From: a gamma proteobacterium NOR5-3
Lineage (GTDB): Bacteria > Pseudomonadota > Gammaproteobacteria > Pseudomonadales > Halieaceae
Reading direction: 5' to 3'
Assembly (NCBI GenBank): GCA_000158155.1
Contig: DS999409.1
Coordinates: 171,257-235,256 of the forward strand
DNA: 64,000 nucleotides
The notes below the pieces were generated by a model. The model did no database searches. It was not told the DNA's origin and was given only the letters and a program-made list of their open reading frames with translations. Shown here piece by piece: positions 43,851 to 52,398 of the stretch (positions are counted from its first letter, which is position 1; each line of letters starts with the position of its first letter). The translations under genes and the position numbers were made by a program.

Positions 43851-44912
43851 ATGGCAATTTTTCGAGTGAAGGACAGTAGCTTGATTTCGGTATCCGCTAC
43901 GTCTTTTGCAGAACAGGGTCTCCGTGAGCGCCAGGACCTTCAGGTAATGATAAAGCAACGTGTTGAGGCTGTATCACCGGACACACTCGTTGTTGCGGAA
44001 GAGTTCGGTGAGTGGGATGACAGTCGGAGGCGCATCGATCTACTCGGCATAGACCGTGATGCAAATCTTGTTGTCATCGAGCTCAAAAGAACCGAAGACG
44101 GTGGTCATATGGAGCTGCAGGCGATTCGATATGCAGCAATGATTTCTACGCTTACTTTTAAAAAGCTCACCGAAATCTATCAGCAGTACTTGCGTAACAA
44201 CGGTGACGACAGCGATGCAGAGGAGGCATTGCTAACTTTCCTGGGGTGGGACGAACCCGACGAGGACCAGTTTGGTCAAGAAGTGAGAATAGTGCTGGCG
44301 TCACAGGAATTCTCCAAGGAGCTAACAACATCAGTCATTTGGCTTGCAGACTACGGATTGAATATCCGATGCGTACGCATGCGGCCCTATGAGACATCCG
44401 GGGAAACACTGATTGATTTCCAGCAGGTAATCCCCGTTCCAGAGACGGCCGACTATCAGGTGCGTATCCGGGAGAAGAAGCAAAAGGAGCGCGAATCGAG
44501 ACAGGCAAGCGGTGAGCGCGACTTTACTAAGTTTGACCTAAGTATTGGTGATAAACATTACACGGCTCTGAACAAGCGCTGGCTGATGCTGCATCTTGTC
44601 CGCGCAATCGCCGAGAGCGGTGTAGAGCCGGGTGAGATTTCTGCGACTATTCCGTGGCGAGGAGGTCTGTTCCATGATTTTGATGGCCAGATCGACTCAT
44701 CCGAGTTCAAAGAGCAAATAGACTTCGGTCAGACCGGGGGGGTTCCTCGGCACAAAAGATACTTTTGCGATGATGGAGAGCTGCTTCATGTCAATGGGAA
44801 GACCTACGCCGTATCCAACCAATGGGGCAAGCGTACGTTCGATGCCGCAACCGACTTGGCGAAGCGCTTTTCTAATCTGGCAATAACGGTGGTGGAGTCA
44901 GGAGGCGAATAG
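43851..44912 (+). CDS. PD-(D/E)xK nuclease-like protein (NucS/DUF91-like)
   Basis: About 353 residues from the ATG at 43851 (GAGG upstream; a TTG three bases earlier is in frame). The core reads DTLVVAEEFGEWDDSRRRID, LLGIDRDANLVVIELKR and HMELQAIRYAAMI. RIDLLG...LVVIELKR carries the D-x(n)-E-x-K catalytic pattern, with Asp in RIDL and Glu/Lys in IELK, as in NucS-type and other DNA-cleaving PD-(D/E)xK folds. The C-terminal 180 residues (GDKHYTALNKRWLMLHLVRA...) form a second unnamed domain found with such nucleases. The function is likely DNA cleavage in defence or repair; the target is unknown. No helicase is fused or adjacent. Confidence 0.72.
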   Translation: MAIFRVKDSSLISVSATSFAEQGLRERQDLQVMIKQRVEAVSPDTLVVAEEFGEWDDSRRRIDLLGIDRDANLVVIELKRTEDGGHMELQAIRYAAMISTLTFKKLTEIYQQYLRNNGDDSDAEEALLTFLGWDEPDEDQFGQEVRIVLASQEFSKELTTSVIWLADYGLNIRCVRMRPYETSGETLIDFQQVIPVPETADYQVRIREKKQKERESRQASGERDFTKFDLSIGDKHYTALNKRWLMLHLVRAIAESGVEPGEISATIPWRGGLFHDFDGQIDSSEFKEQIDFGQTGGVPRHKRYFCDDGELLHVNGKTYAVSNQWGKRTFDAATDLAKRFSNLAITVVESGGE

Positions 44913-44925
44913 CCGAGCGGCCGCG

Positions 44926-45069
44926 CTAACGGGAAAGTGTGGGCGCATTTTTCGGTATTGGTCGGGCCGGGTGGTCCTCTAAGATGCGGACGAGGCCGAC
45001 TCTGGTGACACCTTCAGGCAAGACGAGCGCGATGCCGATGGTGCTGATGCGTTTCAGGGACGTACTCAT
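44926..45069 (-). CDS. 47-residue small protein downstream of the integrase
   Basis: ATG at 45067-45069 is preceded, in reading order, by GAGGAGA at good Shine-Dalgarno distance. The frame encodes MSTSLKRISTIGIALVLPEG followed by VTRVGLVRILEDHPARPI and a TAG at 44926. The strong ribosome site and the lack of internal stops support it. It is in the same orientation as the integrase and 155 bp beyond its stop. The basic N-terminus and strand-like middle give no family. It could be part of excision control, but that is only positional inference. Confidence 0.55.
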   Translation of the reverse strand: MSTSLKRISTIGIALVLPEGVTRVGLVRILEDHPARPIPKNAPTLSR

Positions 45070-45223
45070 AGTGCTGTCTCCTCTTGATCTTGAATAGGGC
45101 TGGGCGAGGGTGATGCTGGAAGTGTCCTCGCACCCGCGCGATCCGGTACCCGCGGGCCTTCCTGCTATGGAAGATGCTCAGGGGGGATGTATATGGGGGC
45201 CCCATTGCAGGGCCCCGGCATAG

Positions 45224-46399
45224 CTACTCGCCCATCGCTGCCTTGATGCGGTCCGAGGCACTGTTGGCAGCACTCTGCAGCGACTCCTGCGATAGGTGCG
45301 AATAGCGCATCGTCACCTTTGGGTCGGAATGCCCCAGTACTCGTTGAACCTCGTACAGTGAGTGTCCCGAGTTCACAAGAAGCGAGGCATGGCTGTGTCG
45401 CAGGCAGTGCAACGTGAAGCTTTCCAGTCCTGCGGCGTCGCGGATGCCGTACCATACCTTGTTGATGGTCCCGAGGGGCCCGCGCTTGCCGATGAACAGT
45501 CGTCCGCCTGGTTGATAGCGAGGCAGGGTCTGCAGCTCATCCAGCACACCCAGGGCAACATCGTTTAGCGGTATCGACCGAAGCTTTTTTGACTTGCTGT
45601 TGGTGGCGTGAACCACCCAGACGCGATTACCTCGGTCAATGTCAGGCCACTCCGCCGCCAATGCCTCGCCGACGCGAGCGCCAGTAGCAAGCAGCCAGAG
45701 GACTGCGCAGGCGACGGGGCGGTTCTCGTGTGCTTTAAGCACTTCCAGGAGCCGTCGGAGCTCCGGGTCGGTCAAGTACCGCTCGACCTCGTTAAAGACG
45801 TTGAACTGCTTCACCCGGGCTGCTGGGTTCGCCTGCAGGAGCCCCCAATCCACCGCCAGATTCAGCGCGTGTCGCAGTAGCTTCAAGTGATGATCGGCGG
45901 TGGCGGGTGCCATGCCGGATTCTCGCAGCTCATTGTGGAACTGCTGGACTTCCTGCCGCGTGATGCCATTGATCGGCGTTGCGCCGAAGCGGGGGCCTAG
46001 GCGAAGCCGGTGCATGTCGGCATCGTTCTTCCAGGTGCGTTTTGTCTGCTTGGCGTGGGGCAGGTAGCTGTCGGTGAAAAAGGCATGCCAGGTCGGGACA
46101 GCCTTGCGCTGCTGAGCTTCTGCCTGGGGGTCGGCCCCGAGGGCGATCTCAGCCTTTAACTGCCGGGCCTTGACGCGGGCATCCTTCAGCGTCAGATCGA
46201 GGGTTGTCCCGAGCTTGGCATGCGCCGTCTTGTTGCTGGTATTGCGGTACCGCAGATACACCGAGGCCCAATCGGGGGAGGTCGCGCGCAGCTCCAGGTA
46301 GAGCCCGGGGAGGGCGGTATCGCAGAGCTCCTCCCTGCCTTTACCGGGGGAGCAGGGCGGCGGGCGGTCGAAGTGCTTCTGGGTCAATCGTAGTTTCAT
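45224..46399 (-). CDS. int: phage-type tyrosine integrase
   Basis: 391 residues. The N-terminal arm-binding domain (about 1-100: DTALPGLYLELRAT...LGTTLDLTLKDARVKARQLK) is the P4-like DUF4102 type; the core-binding SAM-like domain is about 100-195. The catalytic domain has the full set: Arg242 in LATGARVGEAL, Lys in the NSKSKKLRSIP region, His331 and Arg334 in HCLRHSHASLLVNSG, His357 in LGHSDPKVTM and Tyr366 in MRYSHLS. It should recombine the attachment repeats at the ends of the 24-kb segment, the 3' half of tRNA-Ile2. It is 7.5 kb from the left att repeat, so it is not the end gene. It is in the leftward module with the primase-helicase. Confidence 0.92.
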   Translation of the reverse strand: MKLRLTQKHFDRPPPCSPGKGREELCDTALPGLYLELRATSPDWASVYLRYRNTSNKTAHAKLGTTLDLTLKDARVKARQLKAEIALGADPQAEAQQRKAVPTWHAFFTDSYLPHAKQTKRTWKNDADMHRLRLGPRFGATPINGITRQEVQQFHNELRESGMAPATADHHLKLLRHALNLAVDWGLLQANPAARVKQFNVFNEVERYLTDPELRRLLEVLKAHENRPVACAVLWLLATGARVGEALAAEWPDIDRGNRVWVVHATNSKSKKLRSIPLNDVALGVLDELQTLPRYQPGGRLFIGKRGPLGTINKVWYGIRDAAGLESFTLHCLRHSHASLLVNSGHSLYEVQRVLGHSDPKVTMRYSHLSQESLQSAANSASDRIKAAMGE

Positions 46400-46506
46400 A
46401 GTCGTTCTCCTGTGTTGCCGGATGGGTTAAGTGGGTGGGTGTAGGTGATGCGGGAGCTCCACGATGCTGGGTACACTTCGATGGAGCCATGCCGCTTGGT
46501 CGTGCG

Positions 46507-48618
46507 TCAGTACGGGACGTCGAGGTCCTCTGAAGGGTCGTCCGCGTCATCGACGGGGTCATCAGTCATAGCCCGAGGGCCGTCGTGGATCACTCTGTCG
46601 CGATCAGGACTCGTGTTCGCATCGGCCGGTGCCTCCTTGGGCAGCATCCTGTAGGTCTGTAGGCCGTGAGCACCTTTTTCGCAGATCCAGCGATGCTTCG
46701 TCGGATCCTCGCCCGTGTAGGCGTCGATAGTGGCACGGACGCGGTGCTGTCCGTATTTCGTACGCTCAGCGACTTGTTGCACGAGCTGGCCCTTTGCGTC
46801 GTAGCCCCGCTGAATGAGTTCTGCGATCTTGTCGACCAGGTCCTTCGGGTGCGCGGCGCGCTTCGCCGTAAGCTCCTCGATGTTCTTTAACTCGTCCTGA
46901 TCGACGATGGACACCGAGTCGAGAATCTCGCGGTGTGTGAGGCCCTCCACGATGCTGTACGAGAATGCGGCACGCTGGGCGACGTTGCCGCGGGACTTCA
47001 GGTTTTCAAAGGAGACGACGCGTTGGTCGTTCGCCTCCTCGACAGTGTCAAGGATGTAGGCGCAATCACTGTCGTCAATGAAGTCTGAGACACCGGCATA
47101 AACCAGTTTTCCGTTGTCATCTCGGTTCTTGTTGGTGTGGGCGAGCCCTACCAGCGTCCCGCCCGCCGCAACAAACACGCGAGCAATGCGACCGAATGCG
47201 GATGCTCCCTGCTTGCCCATGAGGTCCGCGAACTTTTTGAGCGTATCGAGGATGACGATGGTGTTGGATGCCTCGCCGGCCTTCACGATCTCGCGAAGCA
47301 GTGAATGAAGCTGCGCAGCCTCAAAGCCATTGTGTCCGGGGGCCAGGATCTCAAAGCCAAATTCCTCCGCGAGGGCGGTCTTCTGCGCGATTCCCAGATA
47401 GGTATCATCGGCATTTACATAAAAGAGATTTTTCGCCTTTATAGTGCGGTCGCGGATTGCAGTTATGCAGATCCACAGGATGATGAGCGTTTTGCCCGTG
47501 TTGGGCGGGCCATACCAGATCACCAGCTGCCCGATGACGATCACTCGTCCCGGGAGGACCACCTGAACTGCCATCTCATTGAACATCATCTGGCTTCCCC
47601 CGCGAAGGCTGTATGCAGCGAGGGGGTGCTCGACTGATGGGGAGTTCTTGGCCGTAGCCTGGGTTGCCTCGGGGCTGGAGCTGACTACGGCAGCGGTGAG
47701 GTCGTCGGACGCCAGCAATTCTCGCATATTGTGTTCGCGGGCAAGCGCTCCGAGATTTGCGCCGCCATCCCTCGCCAGCATGGCGATCGTCGCGATCGTG
47801 ACACGGCGGCCTCCGTAGCGGCCGAACTTGCCCCATTTGTCTTGAAGAGCCGCGGTACCCGGGTATTTGGTGCCCTTTGCCGACCACTCATCGAACAGCT
47901 GAAATCCTACGGGAGCACCCTCCAACTCCACATAGATCGCGATGCCGATGCGAAGCCAGTCGTGGTAGCCGGTATCCGGGTCGATGTGGGCGAGGAGCTC
48001 GGCGATGCGCGTCCGTTTATGCTCCAACTCGGAACTGCTGAGTGGCACGAGCACGGTCGCTGGGGGTGTCTGCTTCGACAGAGGTCGCGGTGCGTCGCGG
48101 CCGTTGTGCCGATAGACTGCGTCGATAAATACCTGATCCACTTCCGGCAGATCAGAGACACGCTCGATCTCATCGACGTCGATGCTTTTCCCCGTCGAGG
48201 GCGGGAATGCGGTGATGGCGCGTCCGGTCTTGATGTCGATCGCTGCGGGGTTGGCGTCCTTGTTGGGCGCATCGGACTTCGCATAGGTCCCTGATGCGCG
48301 CCGGAGATACACGTGGCAGCCGCGCGCTGAATTGACGGACAGGGTGGGGGTTATCTCGTAAGACTTGAGGAGCTGATGAAGGGCGCTGACGGCGTCGGGG
48401 GTGTCTGCATCCAACACGAGCAGTTCGTCATTGAGTAGGACGGCCAGTTCGTGGTTGGGATACTTATTGAAGTGGTGGCGGATCTTCTCTTCGGAGAGAT
48501 CTTCTACCCACGGGTCCCACTTGACGGCAGTCGCCTTGGTGCCGCGTCGCAAAGGGATGGGTGTGAACCCGCGGCGAAACAGGTCGAGGGCAGCGGTGCA
48601 GGTTTTGTTGGTTGTCAT
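46507..48618 (-). CDS. primase-polymerase plus RepA-like helicase (replication protein of the element)
   Basis: 703 residues. A prim-pol domain occupies about 1-180: VLDAD (Asp70, Asp72) as catalytic acids, GCHVYLRRA with His102, and AIDIKTG. A PriCT-2-like linker (about 200-285) has HIDPDTGYHDWLRIGIA and WSAKGTKYPGT. An AAA/RepA-type ATPase (about 355-560) has Walker A GPPNTGKT (370-377) and Walker B NTIVILDTLKKF, plus VFVAAGGTLVGLAHTNK. The C-terminal part has a regulatory extension. This is the architecture of replication initiators on integrative and conjugative elements and satellite phages. It would prime and unwind DNA from an origin, for which the repeat cluster at 49399-49630 is the candidate. 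It lies 107 bp upstream of the integrase on the same strand. Confidence 0.87.
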   Translation of the reverse strand: MTTNKTCTAALDLFRRGFTPIPLRRGTKATAVKWDPWVEDLSEEKIRHHFNKYPNHELAVLLNDELLVLDADTPDAVSALHQLLKSYEITPTLSVNSARGCHVYLRRASGTYAKSDAPNKDANPAAIDIKTGRAITAFPPSTGKSIDVDEIERVSDLPEVDQVFIDAVYRHNGRDAPRPLSKQTPPATVLVPLSSSELEHKRTRIAELLAHIDPDTGYHDWLRIGIAIYVELEGAPVGFQLFDEWSAKGTKYPGTAALQDKWGKFGRYGGRRVTIATIAMLARDGGANLGALAREHNMRELLASDDLTAAVVSSSPEATQATAKNSPSVEHPLAAYSLRGGSQMMFNEMAVQVVLPGRVIVIGQLVIWYGPPNTGKTLIILWICITAIRDRTIKAKNLFYVNADDTYLGIAQKTALAEEFGFEILAPGHNGFEAAQLHSLLREIVKAGEASNTIVILDTLKKFADLMGKQGASAFGRIARVFVAAGGTLVGLAHTNKNRDDNGKLVYAGVSDFIDDSDCAYILDTVEEANDQRVVSFENLKSRGNVAQRAAFSYSIVEGLTHREILDSVSIVDQDELKNIEELTAKRAAHPKDLVDKIAELIQRGYDAKGQLVQQVAERTKYGQHRVRATIDAYTGEDPTKHRWICEKGAHGLQTYRMLPKEAPADANTSPDRDRVIHDGPRAMTDDPVDDADDPSEDLDVPY

Positions 48619-48718
48619 GGCAATACTCCGGGATAGGATGGATTGCCATCAGTTCATCAAGCTGCGTCTGGACTGGGTGAGATTTCCGAGATTTTGGCAC
48701 TCATTTCCGACTTTTTTG

Positions 48719-49348
48719 TTATCCGAGCTCGGCTAGGCCCTCGCGCAGGTGATTCTCGATGTTGTCCACGGTGAGTCCGCGCTCCTTCTCGTCACTCTGA
48801 AGGTGCTTTATCCAGACCTTGGCCACCGAAGAGAGTTTGGGTGAACCGTTGGATCGGGCAAGGCTTGGATTGCGAGTTACGAGCTCACGGGCTGCCAGGG
48901 CCAACATTTGTTGGGTGTTGCGCTGTTTTGTGCCGGCGCGATGCGGCTCTACTAGATCCTTGGGTGTTGCGTTTCCTGGCGGTAACCAGCCGGGCACGTC
49001 TATTCCCAGCTTGGTCTTCACCAGTGTTCGCAGAGTCGTGCGTGTGACACGGGCGAGCTTTGGATTTTCGGGCAACCCGTCTACAAAGTTTAGAACGCGC
49101 TTTTTCTCTGACTTATCTAGGTCAGCTTCGATGGCCAGCCAGTAACTGTCGCGCAGCGCGCGCAGAGTCTTGCGATGCGAGTCGTATACGTCCACCGACA
49201 AGTCGACGGGAATCCCGCCAATCGTGGTGGTGCGGTCATCCTCCCAGGTGGCCAGCAGATGATCGCGCCAGGCGGGCACGAGGCCCAGGGCGGCATTGGC
49301 GTTGCGGCGGATGAGGTAATCGCATCCCTCTTGCAAGGTAATCAGCAT
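48719..49348 (-). CDS. hypothetical element protein upstream of the replication gene
   Basis: 209 residues beginning MLITLQEGCDYLIRRNANAA. It is mostly helical, with KRVLNFVDGLPENPKLARVT and a C-terminal KVWIKHLQSDEKERGLTVDN followed by IENHLREGLAELG, which looks like a short DNA-binding or coiled helix pair. No named family is recognised. It is about 100 bp upstream of the primase-helicase on the same strand and faces away from the candidate origin. A role in replication initiation or copy control is plausible by position only. Confidence 0.6.
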   Translation of the reverse strand: MLITLQEGCDYLIRRNANAALGLVPAWRDHLLATWEDDRTTTIGGIPVDLSVDVYDSHRKTLRALRDSYWLAIEADLDKSEKKRVLNFVDGLPENPKLARVTRTTLRTLVKTKLGIDVPGWLPPGNATPKDLVEPHRAGTKQRNTQQMLALAARELVTRNPSLARSNGSPKLSSVAKVWIKHLQSDEKERGLTVDNIENHLREGLAELG

Positions 49349-49398
49349 GGTGTAGTCCCTCCTCTTTATGCAGAGCGTAGCGGACGGAGGGCGGGGGG

Positions 49399-49630
49399 TG
49401 AATATCTGAAAACCTGAATATCTGAAAATCTGAGTATCTGGGCTGCACCGGGGGAGGATGCCGCGAGACTTGCTGCTTATATGTTTTCTATAAGAAAAGA
49501 ATAGTATTTATAGCAGCACCATGTCGTTCTTGGGATCCTTGCCGATGCAGGCCTGCAAAACTGCAGATCTGCAATGCCCGCCCGGCTGCAGGTTTTCAGA
49601 TTTTCAGAATTTCAGATATTCAGGGGTGCA
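49399..49630. other. candidate replication origin: 16-bp iterons around an AT-rich core
   Basis: Three direct repeats with a 16-base period run from 49399: TGAATATCTGAAAACC, TGAATATCTGAAAATC and TGAGTATCTGGGCTGC. Read on the opposite strand, 49591-49630 holds related units (AATATCTGAA, TCTGAAAA, TCTGAAAACC). Between the two clusters lies an AT-rich segment near 49478-49520 (TTTTCTATAAGAAAAGAATA), with an inverted CTTATA/TATAAG. This is the anatomy of an iteron origin and it lies 1 kb from the primase-helicase gene. No gene of its own is visible in 49349-49745. Confidence 0.55.
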
Positions 49631-49745
49631 GCTATGCGGTTGTGCGGTTGCCTGATACAGCCTACGGCCAACTCCTTGACCGCAGCCCCTGCGTCCAACA
49701 GCTTGGCACCAGGCGAAACCTCAGCCTCGCCGGCGCCCGAAGCCC

Positions 49746-50006
49746 CTACCCGGGCCCGGTGATGGATATGGATTCAGACGAAGGGGATGGTGTCACCCTC
49801 AGTTCCAGTTCCTTCATCCTTAGATAAGCCATCAGGTAGGCCTCCAACACCCCGGGTGGGTGTTCATCGAACTCAGCGTCGAGGATGGCAATCGCCATTT
49901 CTTCATAGCGGTCATACAGGTCTTGCGGTGAGCTGGGACTGCCCGGAAGAAGCGCGACGGCTTCCTCCAGGCGAGCGCCGACCTCCGCGAGAGAGCGGAT
50001 AGTCAT
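49746..50006 (-). CDS. small acidic element protein
   Basis: 86 residues, MTIRSLAEVGARLEEAVALL, predicted all-helical with LYDRYEEMAIAILDAEFDEH and LEAYLMAYLRMKELELRVTP. It is acidic (pI low by residue count) and has no Cys or signal peptide. No family is recognised. It lies 67 bp downstream of the next small gene on the same strand and is read towards the origin. It is probably a small accessory of the element core, like the genes in the same strand at 50.0-50.4 kb. Confidence 0.5.
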   Translation of the reverse strand: MTIRSLAEVGARLEEAVALLPGSPSSPQDLYDRYEEMAIAILDAEFDEHPPGVLEAYLMAYLRMKELELRVTPSPSSESISITGPG

Positions 50007-50072
50007 AGTTATCTCCTATTTACACTTGGGGTTTAGATCGGTGTTACCGGTGCCCAGGACGGGCGAGAGGGG

Positions 50073-50246
50073 TCAGGCGTACTGCGGGGTGTCCAAGTAG
50101 TCTTGAGGTAAGTCGTGCCAAGGATCCAGGTCGGTCCCCGCCATGATCTTCGCCTGGTCATTGACCGCTCGGGCAAAGGCCTCGGGGGGTACTTCCCAGG
50201 CAGACACGATCTCCAGGGCTTCAGCAATGTAGTCTTCATAGGTCAT
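50073..50246 (-). CDS. 57-residue small element protein
   Basis: A frame of 57 codons, MTYEDYIAEALEIVSAWEVP continuing into EAFARAVNDQAKIMAGTDLD, ending TPQYA. Its start lies one base downstream of the stop of the small membrane protein at 50248, consistent with coupling. The pattern (helix, Pro-turn, helix with conserved AVNDQA and AG.D.D) recurs in mobile-element cores as I remember it, but I cannot name a family. Function is unknown; a role in transfer or excision control is guesswork. Confidence 0.6.
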   Translation of the reverse strand: MTYEDYIAEALEIVSAWEVPPEAFARAVNDQAKIMAGTDLDPWHDLPQDYLDTPQYA

Positions 50247-50247
50247 A

Positions 50248-50430
50248 TCAGTGTTTCCTTTCGTAGTAGCGATAAGCGAGATAGATCAGGCCGCCAGTGG
50301 CGACAAGAAGAGCGAGGACGGGGTACATCGACGCGAGTAAGGCCGCGAGAGCAGCCGAGAAGAACCACAGCGATCCCGACGTGAAGCCGAGAACGACTGC
50401 GGCGAACAGCAGCAGTGAGAGCAAAGGCAT
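50248..50430 (-). CDS. small two-TM membrane protein
   Basis: 60 residues, almost entirely hydrophobic: two membrane segments (about residues 3-22 and 28-50) and a short basic tail YRYYERKH. It starts inside the leftward core operon and ends one base before the start codon of the 57-residue gene, so the two are coupled. No domain recognised; such tiny membrane proteins are common in the cores of integrative elements, e.g. as exclusion or holin-like proteins, but there is no direct sign of either. Confidence 0.5.
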   Translation of the reverse strand: MPLLSLLLFAAVVLGFTSGSLWFFSAALAALLASMYPVLALLVATGGLIYLAYRYYERKH

Positions 50431-50642
50431 CTCCTTGAGTAGGTGAGTTGAGGGAATGAGGTTTTTGCTGTGCGCAGGGCAGAGTCCCGACGTTGCGTCG
50501 GAAAGGTCGAAATAGGTTCTACGTTTTGTTGAGTGCCGGATTGCCCTCAGGAAAGGGGCTTACGCTTCAGGGGCTTGCGGAGGGCGTAGCGGATTCACCA
50601 TCCGACTACAGATTTGGCGGTGTTGCCAGCCGGGTGAGAGTG

Positions 50643-51170
50643 CTACTTGGCTTTGGCGGGAGCGGCCGGTGCCTTTCGCATACGGCTGCCTGCTTTCGCC
50701 TCGGCCTTGGCTCGAGGCTTCTGCGGTTTGCTATGCGGCGCCTTCGCGGCCTGGACCGACTTCAGGAACGCGGCCACATCCCCGACCTCGTATTGCCGGC
50801 GCTTTCCGGCCAGGAGCCGAACGACGCCTTCGCAGAGCAGGGCAGCCAGCAGGAAGGACGGGGTATTCACCGACTTGCCCTGGAACAGCGACCGCAGCGC
50901 CATGCTGGTGATGGGTCGCTCTGGTGGCCATTGCTCCAGCGCATCCTGAATAGCCTTGAAGCTGACCCATTCATTGCTGAAGAAGCCGCCACCGGAGTTC
51001 TTGGCAATGCGCCAGTGCAGGGCTCCAGCGGCATCGGTGCCGAGTTCGTAGTCCAGCTTGCCGCGGCCCTCCAAGGACTTGGTGGAGGCTTGCTTGATGA
51101 CGGTGATGGGTTGGGTATCGGGGTTCTGGGACTTCTTGTCGGTTGAATTGAACTTGCGTGTTGTAGCCAT
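50643..51170 (-). CDS. basic hypothetical protein of the element core
   Basis: About 175 residues from the ATG at 51170, chosen because GGAG lies six bases upstream (the ATG at 51176 overlaps that site). The N-terminal half has KLDYELGTDAAGALHWRIAK followed by NSGGGFFSNEWVSFKAIQDA, a beta-alpha segment. The middle has MALRSLFQGKSVNTPSFLLA. The C-terminus is Lys/Ala/Pro-rich (PQKPRAKAEAKAGSRMRKAP), like a DNA-binding tail. No family is recognised. Its Lys-rich tail and location upstream of the origin suggest a nucleic-acid role. The gap from here to the radC-like gene (51171-51412) holds no gene. Confidence 0.6.
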   Translation of the reverse strand: MATTRKFNSTDKKSQNPDTQPITVIKQASTKSLEGRGKLDYELGTDAAGALHWRIAKNSGGGFFSNEWVSFKAIQDALEQWPPERPITSMALRSLFQGKSVNTPSFLLAALLCEGVVRLLAGKRRQYEVGDVAAFLKSVQAAKAPHSKPQKPRAKAEAKAGSRMRKAPAAPAKAK

Positions 51171-51412
51171 AGGCATCTCCTTTTCGTGGCTGATGGGATT
51201 GATGAAAAGCCGGATGAGCGGGGGCTGCCGGCAGGACTGCTAAGGCGCAGGCCAGGTTCTATAGGTGAGGCGGGGTATAGCCGGGGGGTGGCTTTGGGTG
51301 CGGAAGATGCAGCGGGGCTGCAGGGGTTATCGCGTGGGGCTTGGGGTGCGGCAGTACTTGAGGAAGTTAAAGGAAAGACTGGGTTCAAACTCGCCGCAAT
51401 CGCGGGTCATTA

Positions 51413-51946
51413 CTAAAGCAGCCCCGCTTGAGCAAAAGACGTCGCGTCGCCTGCAGAAACGATGAGGTGATCCACAACCCGCACGTCGATCAGCTCTAGC
51501 GCCCGTTGGAGTCGGACGGTGATCTGCCGATCGGCCGGGCTGGGCTCGCTGACGCCAGAGGGATGGTTGTGGACCAGAATCACCGCCGCAGCATTGAGCT
51601 CCAGGCAGCGACGGACAATGACCCGGGGATACACCGCTGCGCCATCGATGCTGCCTCGGAACTGTATCTCGAAGGAAATGGCATGGTGCTGGGCAGTGAG
51701 AAACAGACAGGCAAAGTGTTCATCGCGTTCATGACCGAGCTGTAGCTGACAGTACTGCCGGACACGAACTGGGGATGTCAGTGCATCGCTATTGATCAGG
51801 CGCGACTCCAGCAAGGCGAGGGCCTTTTCGATGATGCGTTGCTGCGCCGGGGTCCATGCATCAGGCTGGAAAGGCTTTGGGTATTGAGAAGCATCTGTGG
51901 CTGGGGTTTCGGGGTTCTTTGCGGTCGAGCGTGGGGTAGTAGCCAT
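51413..51946 (-). CDS. radC: RadC-like JAB/MPN+ domain protein
   Basis: 177 residues from the ATG at 51946, which follows GGAGG at the right distance; an ATG 57 bases upstream lacks a site. The RadC/JAMM-like core has DEHFACLFLTAQHHAISFEI, then HNHPSGVSEPSPAD (about 126-139), giving His126, His128, Ser130 and Asp139, the zinc-binding set of MPN+ proteins. RadC-like genes are found on many integrative elements and are not strongly linked to DNA repair in spite of the name. The N-terminal 40 residues are unstructured and Pro/Thr-rich. A Fur-like operator overlaps its promoter region. It starts the leftward core operon. Confidence 0.82.
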   Translation of the reverse strand: MATTPRSTAKNPETPATDASQYPKPFQPDAWTPAQQRIIEKALALLESRLINSDALTSPVRVRQYCQLQLGHERDEHFACLFLTAQHHAISFEIQFRGSIDGAAVYPRVIVRRCLELNAAAVILVHNHPSGVSEPSPADRQITVRLQRALELIDVRVVDHLIVSAGDATSFAQAGLL

Positions 51947-51974
51947 GGTGGCCTCCGAGTATCTGTTGTTATAC

Positions 51975-51989
51975 GAATGGGAATCATTC
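51975..51989. promoter_or_regulatory. Fur-box-like palindrome upstream of radC-like gene
   Basis: On the minus strand the sequence is GAATGATTCCCATTC: arms GAATG/CATTC around ATTCC, similar to Fur boxes (AATGATAATCATT type). It is about 29-43 bases before the ATG at 51946, with AT-rich TATAAC and TATATAAG sequences on either side, so it could overlap the promoter. Fur regulation is a suggestion only. Confidence 0.3.
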
Positions 51990-52003
51990 TTATATAGATA
52001 CAT

Positions 52004-52398
52004 CGAGTGACTCAGTTTCTCGGCATAGCGTCGCGGGCGCGATTCATTAACTGTCGACAGGAAGAGTTATGCCGGTCATTTCAATGGCATATGAGTCGCG
52101 CCTGTTGGGAAAACTATGCGCGGGATGTACCTGCGGCATTCGCCAAGGACTTTACCGACCGCTCCCTATCAGCGTGATAGTTGATGCCTTGGTGAAGCAG
52201 AAGCGATGAAACAGGTAAGGTTCAGTGGTGACGCAGGATGCTAGCTGCGACGGCCCGAGATCTCGGCGTCACTGGCTGTGTTTTGGGCAACGGTCGCTAG
52301 GGTTTTGGTAGATCGAAACATTGGTCGATGGGATTTGTGCTGTTGCCCACAGTGGTCTTCAATCGAGTAGTAAACCTGTTTCGATATGAGGTGACTGC
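52004..52398. other. gene-free 395 bp between divergent genes
   Basis: The radC-like gene is read leftward from here and the gene at 52399 rightward. No coding frame was recognised. Several short ATGs are followed by stops. The region should hold both promoters, but I see no strong -35/-10 pair for the rightward gene. Confidence 0.4.

Noticed and set aside
45014-45205. 63-codon minus-strand frame after the integrase
   Set aside because: It overlaps the better-supported 47-residue gene with a clear ribosome site and has no domain evidence.
49399-49446. CRISPR-like direct repeats
   Set aside because: Repeats are 16 bp, contiguous and without unique spacers; no cas genes are nearby. An iteron origin fits better.
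50033-50239. 68-codon basic frame overlapping the 57-residue gene
   Set aside because: It lies in a different frame from the coupled 57-residue gene and has unusual Pro/Arg composition without a family.
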